From Kutzneria chonburiensis (GTDB lineage: Bacteria; Actinomycetota; Actinomycetes; Mycobacteriales; Pseudonocardiaceae), in assembly GCF_028622115.1 (NCBI RefSeq), contig NZ_CP097263.1, forward strand, positions 310,001 through 374,000: a DNA stretch of 64,000 bases. The letters run 5' to 3'. The notes under the pieces were generated by a model that saw nothing but the letters and a program-made list of their open reading frames with translations, was not told the origin of the DNA and ran no database searches. Shown here piece after piece: positions 49,890-63,157 of the stretch; the stretch's first letter is position 1, and the number at the start of each line of letters is the position of its first letter. The translations under genes and the position numbers were made by a program.

Positions 49890-50173
49890 GCGGCACCGCC
49901 GTCCCCGTGCGTCCGGCGGCCGCTGTGCCCGGCCTCGCGGCGAGCCGCGTCCAGCACATCAGCCGCGTCGGGTGCGTCGTCCCCGGCCCCGCCACCCTCG
50001 GCCAGATCCCGCTCGATTTCAACGAGCAGCTGTCGGTTACGGCTGAACGCAGCCTGTTGCTTGAGGACGGCCAGTAAATACGCCTGGAGCGACTGGCCGC
50101 GCTCCCGCGCTTCCAGGGTGAGCGCGGCCTTCACGTCGTCGGGCACGTCGCGGATGGTCAGAACGGAGGTCAT
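49886..50173 (-). CDS. VapB/FitA-like antitoxin
   Basis: A 95-aa antitoxin. The N-terminal ribbon-helix-helix domain (MTSVLTIRDVPDDVKAAL, then ARERGQSLQAYLLAVL) binds DNA, and a disordered acidic tail should wrap the toxin. The ATG lies at the predicted transcription start, so the mRNA appears leaderless. A palindrome over the start site is the likely operator for autoregulation. Confidence 0.9.
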   Translation of the reverse strand: MTSVLTIRDVPDDVKAALTLEARERGQSLQAYLLAVLKQQAAFSRNRQLLVEIERDLAEGGGAGDDAPDAADVLDAARREAGHSGRRTHGDGGAA

Positions 50174-50209
50174 GACTGCATTATGCAGTCATTTTAATGG
50201 CAGAGTCAA
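50172..50209 (-). promoter_or_regulatory. vapBC promoter with operator palindrome
   Basis: On the minus strand TTGACT (50209-50204), an 18-bp spacer and CATAAT (50185-50180) form a near-consensus promoter; six bases later comes the ATG (50173), so transcription probably starts at the start codon. A palindrome ATGACTGCA-TTA-TGCAGTCAT (50172-50192) covers the -10 and start site. Confidence 0.75.
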
Positions 50210-50210
50210 T

Positions 50211-50822
50211 TTAGTTCACCGTCCCCTGCCCGACGATCCGGCCCTGGGCGTCGCGGGCGATGAGGGTGAACGGCCCGGAGGCCTCGGCGAGGAACATGCC
50301 GGTGTCGAAGGCTGCGGGGGCGTTGTCGACGGTGACGGAGGCGACGTTGCTCGCGGTGACGCCGTAGGCGAGGCCGAGGTCGTGGAAGGCGGTGTAGCTG
50401 GTCGGGCCGATGCTCTGCCAGGTGGTCGAGGACCACGTGCCGTGCCCGCCGGTGATGACGCACAGGCCGAGGGTGTTGCTGCGGGTCTCGAGGGCGAGCT
50501 GGACGCCGCCGCCGTCGGGGCGCGGCAGGTAAGGGCCGGTGACCCAGGAGCCGGAGCCGTGGTCGGGGCAGTAGGTGCTCAGGCGCAAGCCGGCGGCCAA
50601 AGCGGGAGCCGACGACGGGGACACGGAGGGCGAGGCGACGGGGGCGGGGGTGCGAGCAGGGGATAGGAGCAACGCAGTGGTGACGCACGCGGTGGCGATG
50701 AGGGCGGCGGCGACAAGGTAGGCGCCACGGTGGCTGGGGCGTGGGCTGAACGCGGGCAGCACACGGGCCCGCAACCGCAGCCGGACCTCGGGCGGCATCT
50801 CCCGGTACGGGGGCAGTTCCAC
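50211..50822 (-). CDS. single-pass membrane protein linked to an ECF sigma factor
   Basis: A 203-aa protein: about 30 cytoplasmic residues (PPEVRLRLRARVLPAF), one membrane helix (AYLVAAALIATACVTTALLL), a Pro/Ser linker and an extracytoplasmic domain (LRLSTYCPDHGSGSWVTG). GTG 50822 is placed by AGGAGGAG at the sigma gene's 3' end. The topology and position after a sigma gene suggest an anti-sigma or sensory partner, but the HxxxCxxC zinc motif is absent and no known anti-sigma family is recognised. Confidence 0.7.
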   Translation of the reverse strand: MELPPYREMPPEVRLRLRARVLPAFSPRPSHRGAYLVAAALIATACVTTALLLSPARTPAPVASPSVSPSSAPALAAGLRLSTYCPDHGSGSWVTGPYLPRPDGGGVQLALETRSNTLGLCVITGGHGTWSSTTWQSIGPTSYTAFHDLGLAYGVTASNVASVTVDNAPAAFDTGMFLAEASGPFTLIARDAQGRIVGQGTVN

Positions 50823-50824
50823 GG

Positions 50825-51379
50825 CTACATCTCCTCCTGAAGCAACGAACGCAGCCGCGCACGGGCCCGGGACAGCCGCGACCGCACGGTGACCTCGGCG
50901 ACGCCGAGCACGACGGCGGCGTCGGCGGTGGAGACGTCGCCGAGCAGGCACAGCCGCACGGCCTCCTGCTCGGCCCGGGGCAACCGGTCGACGGCGAGGA
51001 GCACTCGGCTCATCCCCTGGTCGGAGTCGACCTGGTCGGCGACGTCATCGGCATGGTCGACCTGGTCACGGCCGAGCGGCAGCCGGGCGATCAGTGAACG
51101 GAACCGGTGCGCCCGCCGGAACTCGGTACGGGCGAGGAAGCCGGCGACGGCGTAGAGCCACGGCCGGGCGCTGTCCCGCACCAGGGTGAGCTCGCGACGC
51201 CGCCGCCACGCGGTCATGAAGGTCATGGACGTCAGGTCCTCGGCCAGCGACCACGAGCCGGTCAGCCGGTAGGCGTGGTTCCACACGGCCTCGGCGTGCC
51301 GCTCGAACAGCTCGGTGAAGGCCTCGTCGGCCCACAGCTCGCCGTCACTGGGCCCCAGCACCTGTTCCCCCTGCCTCAT
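50825..51379 (-). CDS. ECF-family RNA polymerase sigma factor
   Basis: A 184-aa sigma-70 factor with region 2 (FTELFERHAEAVWNHAYRLTG, SLAEDLTSMTFMTAWRRR) and region 4 (LPRAEQEAVRLCLLGDVSTADAA, GVAEVTVRSRLSRARARLR), and no regions 1 or 3. ATG 51379 lies in a CCTCATG-C-CATGAGG dyad; GTG 51361, with AGGGGG 5-6 nt upstream, is an alternative start. It is two bases from the membrane protein gene, which it probably shares a transcript with. Confidence 0.9.
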   Translation of the reverse strand: MRQGEQVLGPSDGELWADEAFTELFERHAEAVWNHAYRLTGSWSLAEDLTSMTFMTAWRRRRELTLVRDSARPWLYAVAGFLARTEFRRAHRFRSLIARLPLGRDQVDHADDVADQVDSDQGMSRVLLAVDRLPRAEQEAVRLCLLGDVSTADAAVVLGVAEVTVRSRLSRARARLRSLLQEEM

Positions 51380-51412
51380 GCCATGAGGTGTCCGGCAACC
51401 GCGAGGTTGTTG

Positions 51413-51434
51413 CGGTCATCCCGAGGGATGACCG
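51413..51434. promoter_or_regulatory. 22-bp palindrome between sigma gene and small membrane protein
   Basis: CGGTCATCCC-GA-GGGATGACCG is a perfect inverted repeat in the 134-bp divergent region. A second dyad, GCAACC with GGTTG(T)TGC, lies at 51395-51413. These could be operators or hairpins in either leader. Confidence 0.5.
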
Positions 51435-51513
51435 ACGGAATGCGACCGCACGCCGACGCCCGATGACGACCGCGGGAGCGAACCTTGAGTCACGATCCAC
51501 CGGAGGAGACACC

Positions 51514-51666
51514 ATGACCACGCTGACCGCCACCCCGACCACCATCACCGTCCACTGGCCGGCGCAGCTGCTCAAGGCCCTCCTGACCGCGGCCAGGTTC
51601 ACCGGGCACTTCATCCTGGCCCTGGCGACCGTGCTGTTCGTGGGGGCCGACTACGCAGAGCACTGA
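51514..51666 (+). CDS. 50-aa single-pass membrane peptide
   Basis: ATG 51514 follows GGAGGAG (51502-51508) at 5-nt spacing. The product starts MTTLTATPTTITVHWPAQLL and has one hydrophobic helix (FTGHFILALATVLFVG) and a short polar end. It is divergent from the ECF sigma gene and 45 bp from def. No family is recognised; the strong ribosome binding site supports translation. Confidence 0.65.
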   Translation: MTTLTATPTTITVHWPAQLLKALLTAARFTGHFILALATVLFVGADYAEH

Positions 51667-51711
51667 TCTCCTAAACTGGGGCGGCCAGACCGCCACAGCC
51701 CAGGGAGACCA

Positions 51712-52260
51712 GTGACCGTCCAGCCCATCCGCCTGTTCGGGGACCCGGTGCTGCGCACCCGCGCCGCCGAGGTGACCGACTTCGACAAGGAACTCCGCGG
51801 CCTGGTCGCCGACCTCTGGGAGACCATGGAGGACAAGGGCGGCGCCGGCCTGGCCGCGCCGCAGCTGGGCGTGGGCCTGCGGGTGTTCACCTACCACTGC
51901 GACGGCTTCGAGGGCCACCTGGTCAACCCCACCTTCGACGTGGTCGGCGAGGAGATGCAGGAGGGCCCGGAGGGCTGCCTGTCCATCCCGGGCATGGCCT
52001 GGGACTGCAAGCGCCACCTGCACATCGTGGCCAAGGGCTGGAACATGCACGGCGAGCCGGTCGAGATCGAGGGTAGCGAGCTGCTGGCCCGCTGCATCCA
52101 GCACGAGAGCGACCACCTCGACGGCGTGCTGTTCCTGGACCGCCTGGACCAGGCGACCCGCAAGGAGGCCATGAAGGCCATCCGCGAGGCGGAGTGGTTC
52201 ACCGGCGCGGCCCCCGTGATCAAGCAGAGCCCGCACAGCCTGTTCGGCGGTGGCCACTGA
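51712..52260 (+). CDS. def: peptide deformylase
   Basis: A 182-aa metalloenzyme removing N-formyl groups from nascent proteins. Motifs: [19 protein letters not shown] (metal Cys) and HESDHLDG (the HExxH variant). GTG 51712 follows AGGGAG; TAAACT (51672-51677) may be the -10. The stop overlaps the fmt ATG (TGATG). Confidence 0.96.
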   Translation: MTVQPIRLFGDPVLRTRAAEVTDFDKELRGLVADLWETMEDKGGAGLAAPQLGVGLRVFTYHCDGFEGHLVNPTFDVVGEEMQEGPEGCLSIPGMAWDCKRHLHIVAKGWNMHGEPVEIEGSELLARCIQHESDHLDGVLFLDRLDQATRKEAMKAIREAEWFTGAAPVIKQSPHSLFGGGH

Positions 52261-53189
52261 TGCGGCTGGTGTTCGCCGGCACGCCGGAGGTCGCGCTGCC
52301 CTCGCTGCGGGCGCTGATCGCCTCCGAACGCCACGAGGTGGCGGCCGTCGTGACCAGGCCGGATGCCCCGGCCGGCCGCGGTCGGCACCTGGTCCGCAGC
52401 CCGGTGGGGGCGCTGGCCGACGAGCACGGCATCGAGGTGCTGACGCCGGAGAAGGCCGGCGCGCCGGAGTTCCTGGACCGGCTACGTGAGATCAACCCGG
52501 ACTGCTGCCCGGTCGTCGCGTACGGGGCCCTGCTGCCGCAGCGCACGTTGGACATTCCGCGGCACGGCTGGGTGAACCTGCACTTCTCGCTGCTGCCGGC
52601 CTGGCGTGGCGCGGCCCCGGTGCAGGCGTCGGTGCGGGCCGGTGACGAGATCACCGGCGCGAGCACGTTCCGCATCGTCAAGGAGCTGGACGCGGGCCCG
52701 ATGTTCGGCACGCTGACGGTCGAGGTCGGCGCGCACGAGACCGCCGGCGAACTGCTGGACCGACTGGCCGTCGCCGGCGCGGACCTGCTGGTCGCGACCC
52801 TGGACGGGATCGAGGACGGCACGCTGGAGGCCCGGGAGCAGCCGGCCGCCGACGGCGTCAGCTACGCGAGCAAGATCACCGTGGACGATGCGCACCTGGA
52901 CTTCTCCCACCCGGCGCAGGCGGTGGACCGGCTGGCCCGCGCGGTGACGCCGGAGCCGGGGGCCTGGGCGGTGTTCCGCGACGAGCGGCTCAAGCTGGGG
53001 CCGGTGCGGCTGTCCGATGTGGACGACCTGGCCGCCGGCGAGATCCGGGTGGAGCGCAAGCGCGTGCTCGTCGGCACGTCTACTGTCGCCGTGCAGCTGG
53101 GCGACGTGCAGGCGCCGGGCAAGAAGCGAATGGCCGCGACCGACTGGGCGCGCGGCTCGAGGATCGAAGCAGGGGAGCGGTTGGCGTGA
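52260..53189 (+). CDS. fmt: methionyl-tRNA formyltransferase
   Basis: A 309-aa enzyme formylating initiator Met-t[19 protein letters not shown] opens the Rossmann domain; [17 protein letters not shown] carries the catalytic Asn and His, and KELDAGPM is the family Asp region. It overlaps def and rsmB (GTGA), matching its role opposite def. Confidence 0.96.
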   Translation: MRLVFAGTPEVALPSLRALIASERHEVAAVVTRPDAPAGRGRHLVRSPVGALADEHGIEVLTPEKAGAPEFLDRLREINPDCCPVVAYGALLPQRTLDIPRHGWVNLHFSLLPAWRGAAPVQASVRAGDEITGASTFRIVKELDAGPMFGTLTVEVGAHETAGELLDRLAVAGADLLVATLDGIEDGTLEAREQPAADGVSYASKITVDDAHLDFSHPAQAVDRLARAVTPEPGAWAVFRDERLKLGPVRLSDVDDLAAGEIRVERKRVLVGTSTVAVQLGDVQAPGKKRMAATDWARGSRIEAGERLA

Positions 53190-54613
53190 CGGAGCGAAGC
53201 GGCGGACCGAGCAGGCGTCCGTCCCGGCCGGAGCGCCAGCACCCGCCGGCCCGCCGCCAGGGACCGCGCCGCCCGCCGGAGGACGACCCGGCGCGGCAGG
53301 CCGCCTGGGACACGCTGAAGGCGATCCGCGAGCGCGACGCGTACGCCAACCTGGTGCTGCCGAAGCTGCTGCGGGACCGCCGCATCAACGGCCGCGACGC
53401 CGCGCTGGCCACCGAGCTGGCCTACGGTGCGGCGCGGGCCAAGGGGCTGCTGGACGAGATCATCGCCGCCTGCTCGGACCGTCCACTGTCCGAAATAGAC
53501 GGACCTTTCCTCGACGCGATGCGGCTGGGTGCGTACCAGTTGCTGCGTACCAGGATTCCGGCTCACGCCGCGGTGGCGTCCACTGTGGACCTTGTACGGG
53601 GTGCGCACGGATCCGGGCCGGCCGGCTTCGTCAACGCCGTGCTGCGGCGGGTCGGCGAGCAGGACGAGCAGGCGTGGGTCAAGCAGCTCGCCCCCGAGGA
53701 CCCGGTTGGCTACCTGGCCTTCGCCAACGCCCACCCCAAGTGGATCGCGCAAGCGTTTGCCGATGCCTTGGGGGACAAGGGCGACGAACTCGCGGCCGCG
53801 TTGACGGCCGACGACGCCCGGCCGCTGGTCCACCTGGCCGCGCGGCCGGGCGAGGTCAGCAACGAGGAGCTCGCCGCCATCACCGGCGGCGACGTCGCCC
53901 CGTACTCGCCCTACGGCGTGCACCTGGAGCCGGGCTCCGGCGACCCCGGCGACCTGGAGCCCGTACGTGAGCGGCTGGCCGCCGTGCAGGACGAGGGCAG
54001 CCAGCTCTGCGCCCTCGCGCTGACCACGGCCCCGCTCGACGGCCGGGACGAGCGCTGGCTGGACCTGTGTGCCGGTCCCGGTGGCAAGGCGGTGCTGCTG
54101 GCCGCCCTGGCCCGGTTGCAGGGGGCCACGCTGGACGCCGTCGAGAAGGCCCCGCACCGCGCTGAGCTGGTGCGCAAGGCCACCACCGGTCTGGAAATCA
54201 CCGTGCACGTCGCCGACGGCCGCGACTCCGGGCTGCCCGAGGGCAGCTTCGACCGCGTGCTCGTCGATGCCCCGTGCACGGGCCTCGGGGCGCTGCGCCG
54301 CCGGCCCGAAGCCCGCTGGCGTCGCAAGCCCGATGACGTCTCCGACCTGACCAAGCTCCAGCGTGAACTGCTCACCGCCGCGCTGAAGCTGGTCCGCCCC
54401 GGCGGTGTCGTGGTGTACGTGACGTGCTCGCCGCACCTGCGGGAGACGATCGGCGTCACCAGCGACATCGTGCGCAAGGGCCTGGCCGAGGCCGTGGACA
54501 CCCGGGAGTTGTTCCCGGGTGTCCCGCAGCTCGGCGACGGCCCGCACGTGCAGCTCTGGCCGCACCGGCACGGCACCGACGCGATGTTCTGCCAGGTGCT
54601 GCGCCGAATTTAG
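53186..54613 (+). CDS. rsmB: 16S rRNA (cytosine-C5) methyltransferase RsmB
   Basis: A 475-aa protein with an N-terminal NusB-like domain ([19 protein letters not shown]) and a C-terminal methyltransferase with [34 protein letters not shown] and the catalytic Cys region VTCSPHLRE. It modifies C967-equivalent 16S rRNA. The first ~35 residues are Arg/Pro-rich and disordered. Its 3' end lies opposite an antisense extension of the next gene. Confidence 0.95.
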   Translation: MTERSGGPSRRPSRPERQHPPARRQGPRRPPEDDPARQAAWDTLKAIRERDAYANLVLPKLLRDRRINGRDAALATELAYGAARAKGLLDEIIAACSDRPLSEIDGPFLDAMRLGAYQLLRTRIPAHAAVASTVDLVRGAHGSGPAGFVNAVLRRVGEQDEQAWVKQLAPEDPVGYLAFANAHPKWIAQAFADALGDKGDELAAALTADDARPLVHLAARPGEVSNEELAAITGGDVAPYSPYGVHLEPGSGDPGDLEPVRERLAAVQDEGSQLCALALTTAPLDGRDERWLDLCAGPGGKAVLLAALARLQGATLDAVEKAPHRAELVRKATTGLEITVHVADGRDSGLPEGSFDRVLVDAPCTGLGALRRRPEARWRRKPDDVSDLTKLQRELLTAALKLVRPGGVVVYVTCSPHLRETIGVTSDIVRKGLAEAVDTRELFPGVPQLGDGPHVQLWPHRHGTDAMFCQVLRRI

Positions 54614-56348
54614 GGAAGCTCACCAGGTCCTGGACGGTGTGTCCGGGACCGGCGGCGGCGCCGGTGTTGTTCACGATGTGCGTGATCGTGCCGGCGTTGC
54701 TGCCGAGCATCACGGTCACCATGTCGTGGAACTTGACGCCGCTGCTCGGGGTCTCGATGGCGTGCGCGTTGGAGATGCTGGCGTCGTTGACGAACAGGCA
54801 GTAGACGCCGAGTCCCCACGCCTCATGGCTGGTCACCGAGCTGCCGACCTTGTACGACGCCCAGCCCTTGGTCGAGCCGTTCATGTACGCGCCCTGGTTC
54901 GGCGGGTCGTAGGGCATCTCGGACTGGTAGAAGATGGTCTTGCCGCCGTTGCCGTTCCAGATCACCTGGTACTGCTGGTAGTGCTCGGCGAACAGCCCGT
55001 ACGCGGTGACGTTGTTGCCGTTCACCACCAGGCCGTTGGCCGCGGTGTTGCTGTTCCAGCCGACGCCGTTGCCGTGGTCGGCCCGCCACAGCCAGGTGTC
55101 GTCGGTGATCACGTTGTTGCTGTTGACGACCAGCGACTGGGTCGCCTTGCCGACACCGGCGCCGCCGATGCGGAAGTGCACGTCGGACAGCACGGTCGGG
55201 TCGGCGGCGTGGTTGGCCGTCGAGCCGGTCGGACCGACCCGCATGAGCACCGGCGAGTTGGTCGGGCCGGCGTCGATCAGCAGCCCGGCGATCTTCACGC
55301 CGTTCACGTCGGCGGTCTGGATGGCGGTGATCCCGTTGTCCGGCACCAGGGTCGCGATGCCCAGCCCGAGCACCACGGTGTCGGCCCGGGTCACGTTCAG
55401 CGTCTGGTTGAGGTGGTAGATGCCCGGCGTGACAAGGAGATTCTTGCCGGCGGCCAGCTGCGCGTTGATCGTCGCCGCCGAGTCGCCCGGCTTGACGATG
55501 TAGAAGCCGCTGATCGGCAACGACGTGCCGGCCGGATTGCCGTTGGCCCACGACGTGCCGGAACTGTTGGTACGCAAGGCCGGCACGAACACGTTGTAGT
55601 TGCCGGCGCTGTCCACGTACAGGAACGGCTTCTCGGCGATCACCGGAGTCTGCGCGACCGCGGTGTACGGCGGCTTCGGGAACGAGTTGGCTGCCGGCGC
55701 GCCCTGCACACCGGAGAACACCATGTTCCAGTTCTGGCCGGTCCACGCGCCGATCTGGTCGTTGCGCGACAGCCACTGCTGCTGGCTGCCCGACCGGACC
55801 TGGCCCGTCACCCGGGAATCGGCCAGGAAGCCGCCCGACGACCAGCCGCCGTCGTCCAGCTTCAGGTTGCCGTTGACCTGCACCCGTCGCAGCGGGTCGG
55901 CCTGGGACACCGCCCAGGTGTCGGTGCCGCCCGGTGGATTGATGGTCAGGTTTTCCGCGTCACGCCAGAAGTTCAGTGTGGCGTTGCCGCCCTGCCAGTC
56001 GGCCTCGGCGTGCACCTGGCCGTTGATGGTGACCTGGCCCGGAAGTAGACCAAGGCCCGAGACCTGCTCGTAGAAGCCGACGTTCGCGTCGACGTTGTAG
56101 GTGCCGGGCTTGAACAGCAGGGCGGTGCGGGCGTTGCCGAACTGCGCCTTCTCCTGCGCGGAGAACACCGAGTTGAGCTTGCTCTGGATGGACGACGCCG
56201 ACATGGAGGGGTCGAAGATCGTCACGTTGGGGCCGAAGTCCGGCGTCGCCTGGGGTGCGCCGGCTGCCGGCAGTGCGCCGGCGGCGGTGGAGATCGCGGT
56301 CAGGGTCAGGGCTGCCGCGGCGATCGCCGCGGTCCGCATACGGGCCAC
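54456..56348 (-). CDS. secreted right-handed beta-helix protein (adenylyl-cyclase-like annotation family)
   Basis: A 630-aa protein with a Sec signal peptide and a repetitive beta-helix (NVTIFDPSMSASSIQSKLN, VNGNLKLDDGGWSSGGFLAD, VWNG-type turns). Homologues are often labelled adenylyl cyclase in error; the fold suggests carbohydrate binding or lyase activity. GTG 56348 is chosen for GGAGG 7-8 nt upstream. The expected end is VQDLVSFP near 54610, but the frame reads on 51 codons, Arg-rich and of antisense composition, through the 3' end of rsmB to 54456. A one-base loss in CCC-TAAA would explain the missing TAA. Confidence 0.65.
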   Translation of the reverse strand: MARMRTAAIAAAALTLTAISTAAGALPAAGAPQATPDFGPNVTIFDPSMSASSIQSKLNSVFSAQEKAQFGNARTALLFKPGTYNVDANVGFYEQVSGLGLLPGQVTINGQVHAEADWQGGNATLNFWRDAENLTINPPGGTDTWAVSQADPLRRVQVNGNLKLDDGGWSSGGFLADSRVTGQVRSGSQQQWLSRNDQIGAWTGQNWNMVFSGVQGAPAANSFPKPPYTAVAQTPVIAEKPFLYVDSAGNYNVFVPALRTNSSGTSWANGNPAGTSLPISGFYIVKPGDSAATINAQLAAGKNLLVTPGIYHLNQTLNVTRADTVVLGLGIATLVPDNGITAIQTADVNGVKIAGLLIDAGPTNSPVLMRVGPTGSTANHAADPTVLSDVHFRIGGAGVGKATQSLVVNSNNVITDDTWLWRADHGNGVGWNSNTAANGLVVNGNNVTAYGLFAEHYQQYQVIWNGNGGKTIFYQSEMPYDPPNQGAYMNGSTKGWASYKVGSSVTSHEAWGLGVYCLFVNDASISNAHAIETPSSGVKFHDMVTVMLGSNAGTITHIVNNTGAAAGPGHTVQDLVSFPKFGAAPGRTSRRCRAGAARAARAGRRRAAGHPGTTPGCPRPRPGPCARCRW

Positions 56349-56407
56349 CTCGGGTCCTCCTGCATCGGTGGGAGAGGACGGTGTCAGGGCGGCTCCGACG
56401 GCTTCGA

Positions 56408-56437
56408 ATGCTATTGGGGGACAGGAGGAAGCGTCAA
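56408..56437 (-). promoter_or_regulatory. promoter of the beta-helix gene
   Basis: On the minus strand TTGACG (56437-56432), an 18-bp spacer and TAGCAT (56413-56408) form a good sigma-A-type promoter about 60 bp before the GTG at 56348. Confidence 0.55.
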
Positions 56438-56540
56438 TACACGACTTAATGCAAGAGTGAAGGAATGAATCCGATAGGTCGGAAGGATGCAACGGTGCCG
56501 AGGCACCCTCGCACCCCTGGGCACAGCCGACAACCGGACG

Positions 56541-56568
56541 TATAGTGCGAGATATGGGAGCGCTTCCA
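56541..56568 (+). promoter_or_regulatory. -10 and CebR-like operator of the GH3 gene
   Basis: TATAGT (56541-56546) is a strong -10. TGGGAGCGCTTCCA (56555-56568) matches the CebR box TGGGAGCGCTCCCA at 13 of 14 positions and covers the expected start site. CebR of Streptomyces represses cello-oligosaccharide genes until cellobiose or cellotriose binds. Confidence 0.7.
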
Positions 56569-56625
56569 GGAGCGCACGCCGCCTCTCATCGGGTCGTCCG
56601 CGCACTTCCCTGCCAGGAGGTTCCC

Positions 56626-58467
<1,842 letters not shown>

Positions 58468-58528
58468 ATGTGACCTACGGCCTATCGGGACGATCGGCGC
58501 GCGGCCGGATACATGCGGGTCCGGCAAC

Positions 58529-58534
58529 TAGACT
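58529..58534 (+). promoter_or_regulatory. leaderless -10 of rpe
   Basis: TAGACT lies 6 nt before the rpe GTG (58541), and no ribosome binding site intervenes, so the transcript probably begins at the start codon. No clear -35. Confidence 0.5.
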
Positions 58535-58540
58535 CGGTCT

Positions 58541-59200
58541 GTGCCACAGTCGCCGCTGATCGCCCCGAGCATCCTGTCCGCCGACTTCGCCCGGTTGGGC
58601 GAGGAGGCCAACGCCGTGACCGGCGCGGACTGGCTGCACGTGGACGTGATGGACGCCCACTTCGTGCCCAACCTGACCCTGGGCCTGCCGGTGGTGCAGG
58701 CGCTGCGCAAGGCGACGGACATCCCGCTCGACTGCCACCTGATGATCGACGACCCGGACCGCTGGGCCATCGGGTACGCCGAGGCCGGCGCCTACAACGT
58801 GACCATCCACGTCGAGGCGGCCGCCGATCCGGTCAAGATCGCCAAGGACCTGCGGGCGGCCGGGGCCAAGGCCGGCCTGTCGGTGAAGCCCGGCACCCCG
58901 CTCGAGCCCTATGTGGACGTCCTCAAGCACTACGACACCCTGCTGGTGATGTCGGTCGAGCCGGGCTTCGGCGGCCAGTCGTTCATGCCGGAGGTGCTGG
59001 ACAAGGTCCGCACCGCCCGCCGACTGGTCGACACCGGCCACCTGACGCTGCTGGTGGAGATCGACGGCGGCATCAACGACGACACCATCGAGCAGGCGGC
59101 CGACGCCGGCGTGGACTGCTTCGTGGCCGGCTCGGCGGTCTACGGCGCGCAGGACCCGGCCGAGGCGGTCCGCAAGCTCCGGGCCAAGGCGGCCCGATGA
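58541..59200 (+). CDS. rpe: ribulose-phosphate 3-epimerase
   Basis: A 219-aa TIM-barrel enzyme interconverting ribulose-5-P and xylulose-5-[56 protein letters not shown] and EIDGGIN are all intact, including the metal His and Asp. It leads the riboflavin operon: its TGA overlaps the ribD ATG, supplying ribulose-5-P, which RibBA consumes. Confidence 0.97.
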   Translation: MPQSPLIAPSILSADFARLGEEANAVTGADWLHVDVMDAHFVPNLTLGLPVVQALRKATDIPLDCHLMIDDPDRWAIGYAEAGAYNVTIHVEAAADPVKIAKDLRAAGAKAGLSVKPGTPLEPYVDVLKHYDTLLVMSVEPGFGGQSFMPEVLDKVRTARRLVDTGHLTLLVEIDGGINDDTIEQAADAGVDCFVAGSAVYGAQDPAEAVRKLRAKAAR

Positions 59201-60206
59201 CCGACGCAATGCGGGCGGCGATCGAGGCCAGCGAGGCGACGCGGGGCGTCACCAGCCCCAACCCGCCGGTCGGGGCGGCGATCGTGTCGGCCGGCGGCGA
59301 GATCGTCGGCATCGGTGCCACGCAGCCGCCCGGCGGCCCGCACGCCGAGGTCATGGCGCTGCGCGCGGCGGGGGAGCGGGCCAGCGGCGGCACCGCCTAC
59401 GTGACGCTGGAGCCGTGCTCGCATTACGGCCGCACGCCGCCGTGCACGCAGGCGCTGCTGGCGGCCGGCATCAAGCGCGTGTTCTACGCGGTCCCGGACC
59501 CCAACCCCGAGCGGCCGGCGGTGCTGACGTGCTGCGCGCCGCGGGCGTCGAGGTCGAGGGCGGCCTGCTCGGTGAGGACGTGGAGCGGGGGCCGCTGCGC
59601 GCGTGGCTGCACTACGCCCGTACGGGCCGTCCGCACGTCACGTGGAAGTACGCCGCCAGCCTCGACGGCCGCGTGGCCGCGGCGGACGGCACGAGCCGCT
59701 GGATCAGCTCCCCGATGTCCCGCGCCGAGGTGCACGACATCCGCCGCAAGGTGGACGCCATCGTCGCCGGCACCGGCACCGTGACCACCGACGACCCGCA
59801 GCTCACCGCCCGTGAGGACGACGGCACGCTGTCGGACCGGCAGCCGCTGCGCGTGGTCGTCGGCACGTCCGAAATAGACGCGGCCGCCCGCGTGTTGGAC
59901 GACGCGGCGGAGACGCTGCACGTGCGGAGCCACGACCCCGACGAGGTGTTGGCCGCGCTGGCCGAACGGGGTGTGGTGGACGTGTTGCTCGAAGGCGGGC
60001 CGAGACTGGCCGGTGCCTTCCTCAAGGCGCACCGTGTGGACCGTGTGCTGGTCTACGTCGCCCCGATACTGCTGGGGGCCGGGCCCGCCGCTCTGCTGGA
60101 CGCCGGCGTGAACACCATCACCCAGGCGCTGCCTTTCGCCATCGAAGACGTCACCATGAGCGGACCCGACGTGCGGATCTCCGCAGTGCCGGTCAAGACC
60201 GAGTAA
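59197..60206 (+). pseudogene. ribD: ribD, bifunctional deaminase/reductase, frameshifted
   Basis: ATG 59197 opens a normal RibD: deaminase zinc ligands in HAEVMAL and EPCSHYGRTPPC. After YAVPDPNP the correct continuation (RAAGGADVLRAAGVEVEG) lies in the frame one base earlier; one C appears to be missing from the CCCC run at 59505-59508. The reductase half (VTWKYAASLDGRVAAADGTS, VVDVLLEGGPRLAG) is then intact to 60206. Since rpe, ribE, ribBA and ribH are intact around it, an essential gene broken here suggests either base-calling error or a real loss compensated elsewhere. Confidence 0.85.
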
Positions 60207-60216
60207 GGGGATTCCC

Positions 60217-60824
60217 GTGTTCACCGGGATCGTCGAGGAACTGGGCGAGATCGTCGCCGTCGAGCAACTGCCCAACGCCGCGCGGTTGACAGTGCGAGGG
60301 CCGCTGGTGACCTCGGACGCCAAGCACGGCGACTCGATCGCCGTCAACGGCGTGTGCCTGACCGTGGTGGAGACCGGCGACGGCACCTTCACCGTCGACG
60401 TGGTGGACGAGACGCTGCAGCGGTCCAGCCTGGACAAGATCCACGAGGGCGACCGGGTCAACCTGGAGCGCGCGATGGCCGCCGGCCAGCGCCTCGGCGG
60501 CCACATCGTGCAGGGTCACGTTGACGGCGTCGGCCTGTTCCTGGAGCACCACGACGGCGGCCTGACCAAGTTCGGCATCCCCGCGTCGCTGTCCCGCTAC
60601 CTGGTGCAGAAGGGCTCGGTCACCATCGACGGCATCTCGCTGACCGTCGTGGACGTCACCGACGACACCTTCTCGGTGGCGCTGATCCCGACCACGCTGG
60701 AACTGACCACCATGGGCCGCCGCCAGCCGGGCGACCGGGTCAACATCGAGGTCGACGTGCTGGCCAAGTACGTCGAGCGGCTGGCCACGCCGCACCTGGC
60801 CGCGCTGGGCAACAAGGAGGTCCG

Positions 60825-60828
<4 letters not shown>
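60217..60828 (+). CDS. ribE: riboflavin synthase alpha chain
   Basis: A 203-aa protein with two tandem lumazine-binding barrels, beginning [12 protein letters not shown] and [20 protein letters not shown] respectively. The catalytic VNGVCLTVV and [11 protein letters not shown] are present. It dismutates 6,7-dimethyl-8-ribityllumazine to riboflavin. It overlaps ribBA by 4 bp. Confidence 0.95.
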
Positions 60829-63048
<2,220 letters not shown>

Positions 63049-63157
63049 CCGAATGCGCGGATGCCTCATAGGGCAGCGATCTCCTTTTATGGTGGGGATG
63101 TCGGGCAACGCCCGGGATGCTGTGGCTCACTGACCACTGAGCCAGGAGACATCCGTG

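Noticed and set aside
58468-60216. FMN riboswitch before the rib genes
   Set aside because: No conserved RFN sequence blocks are seen; rpe and ribD overlap, and the gap before rpe is only 73 bp.
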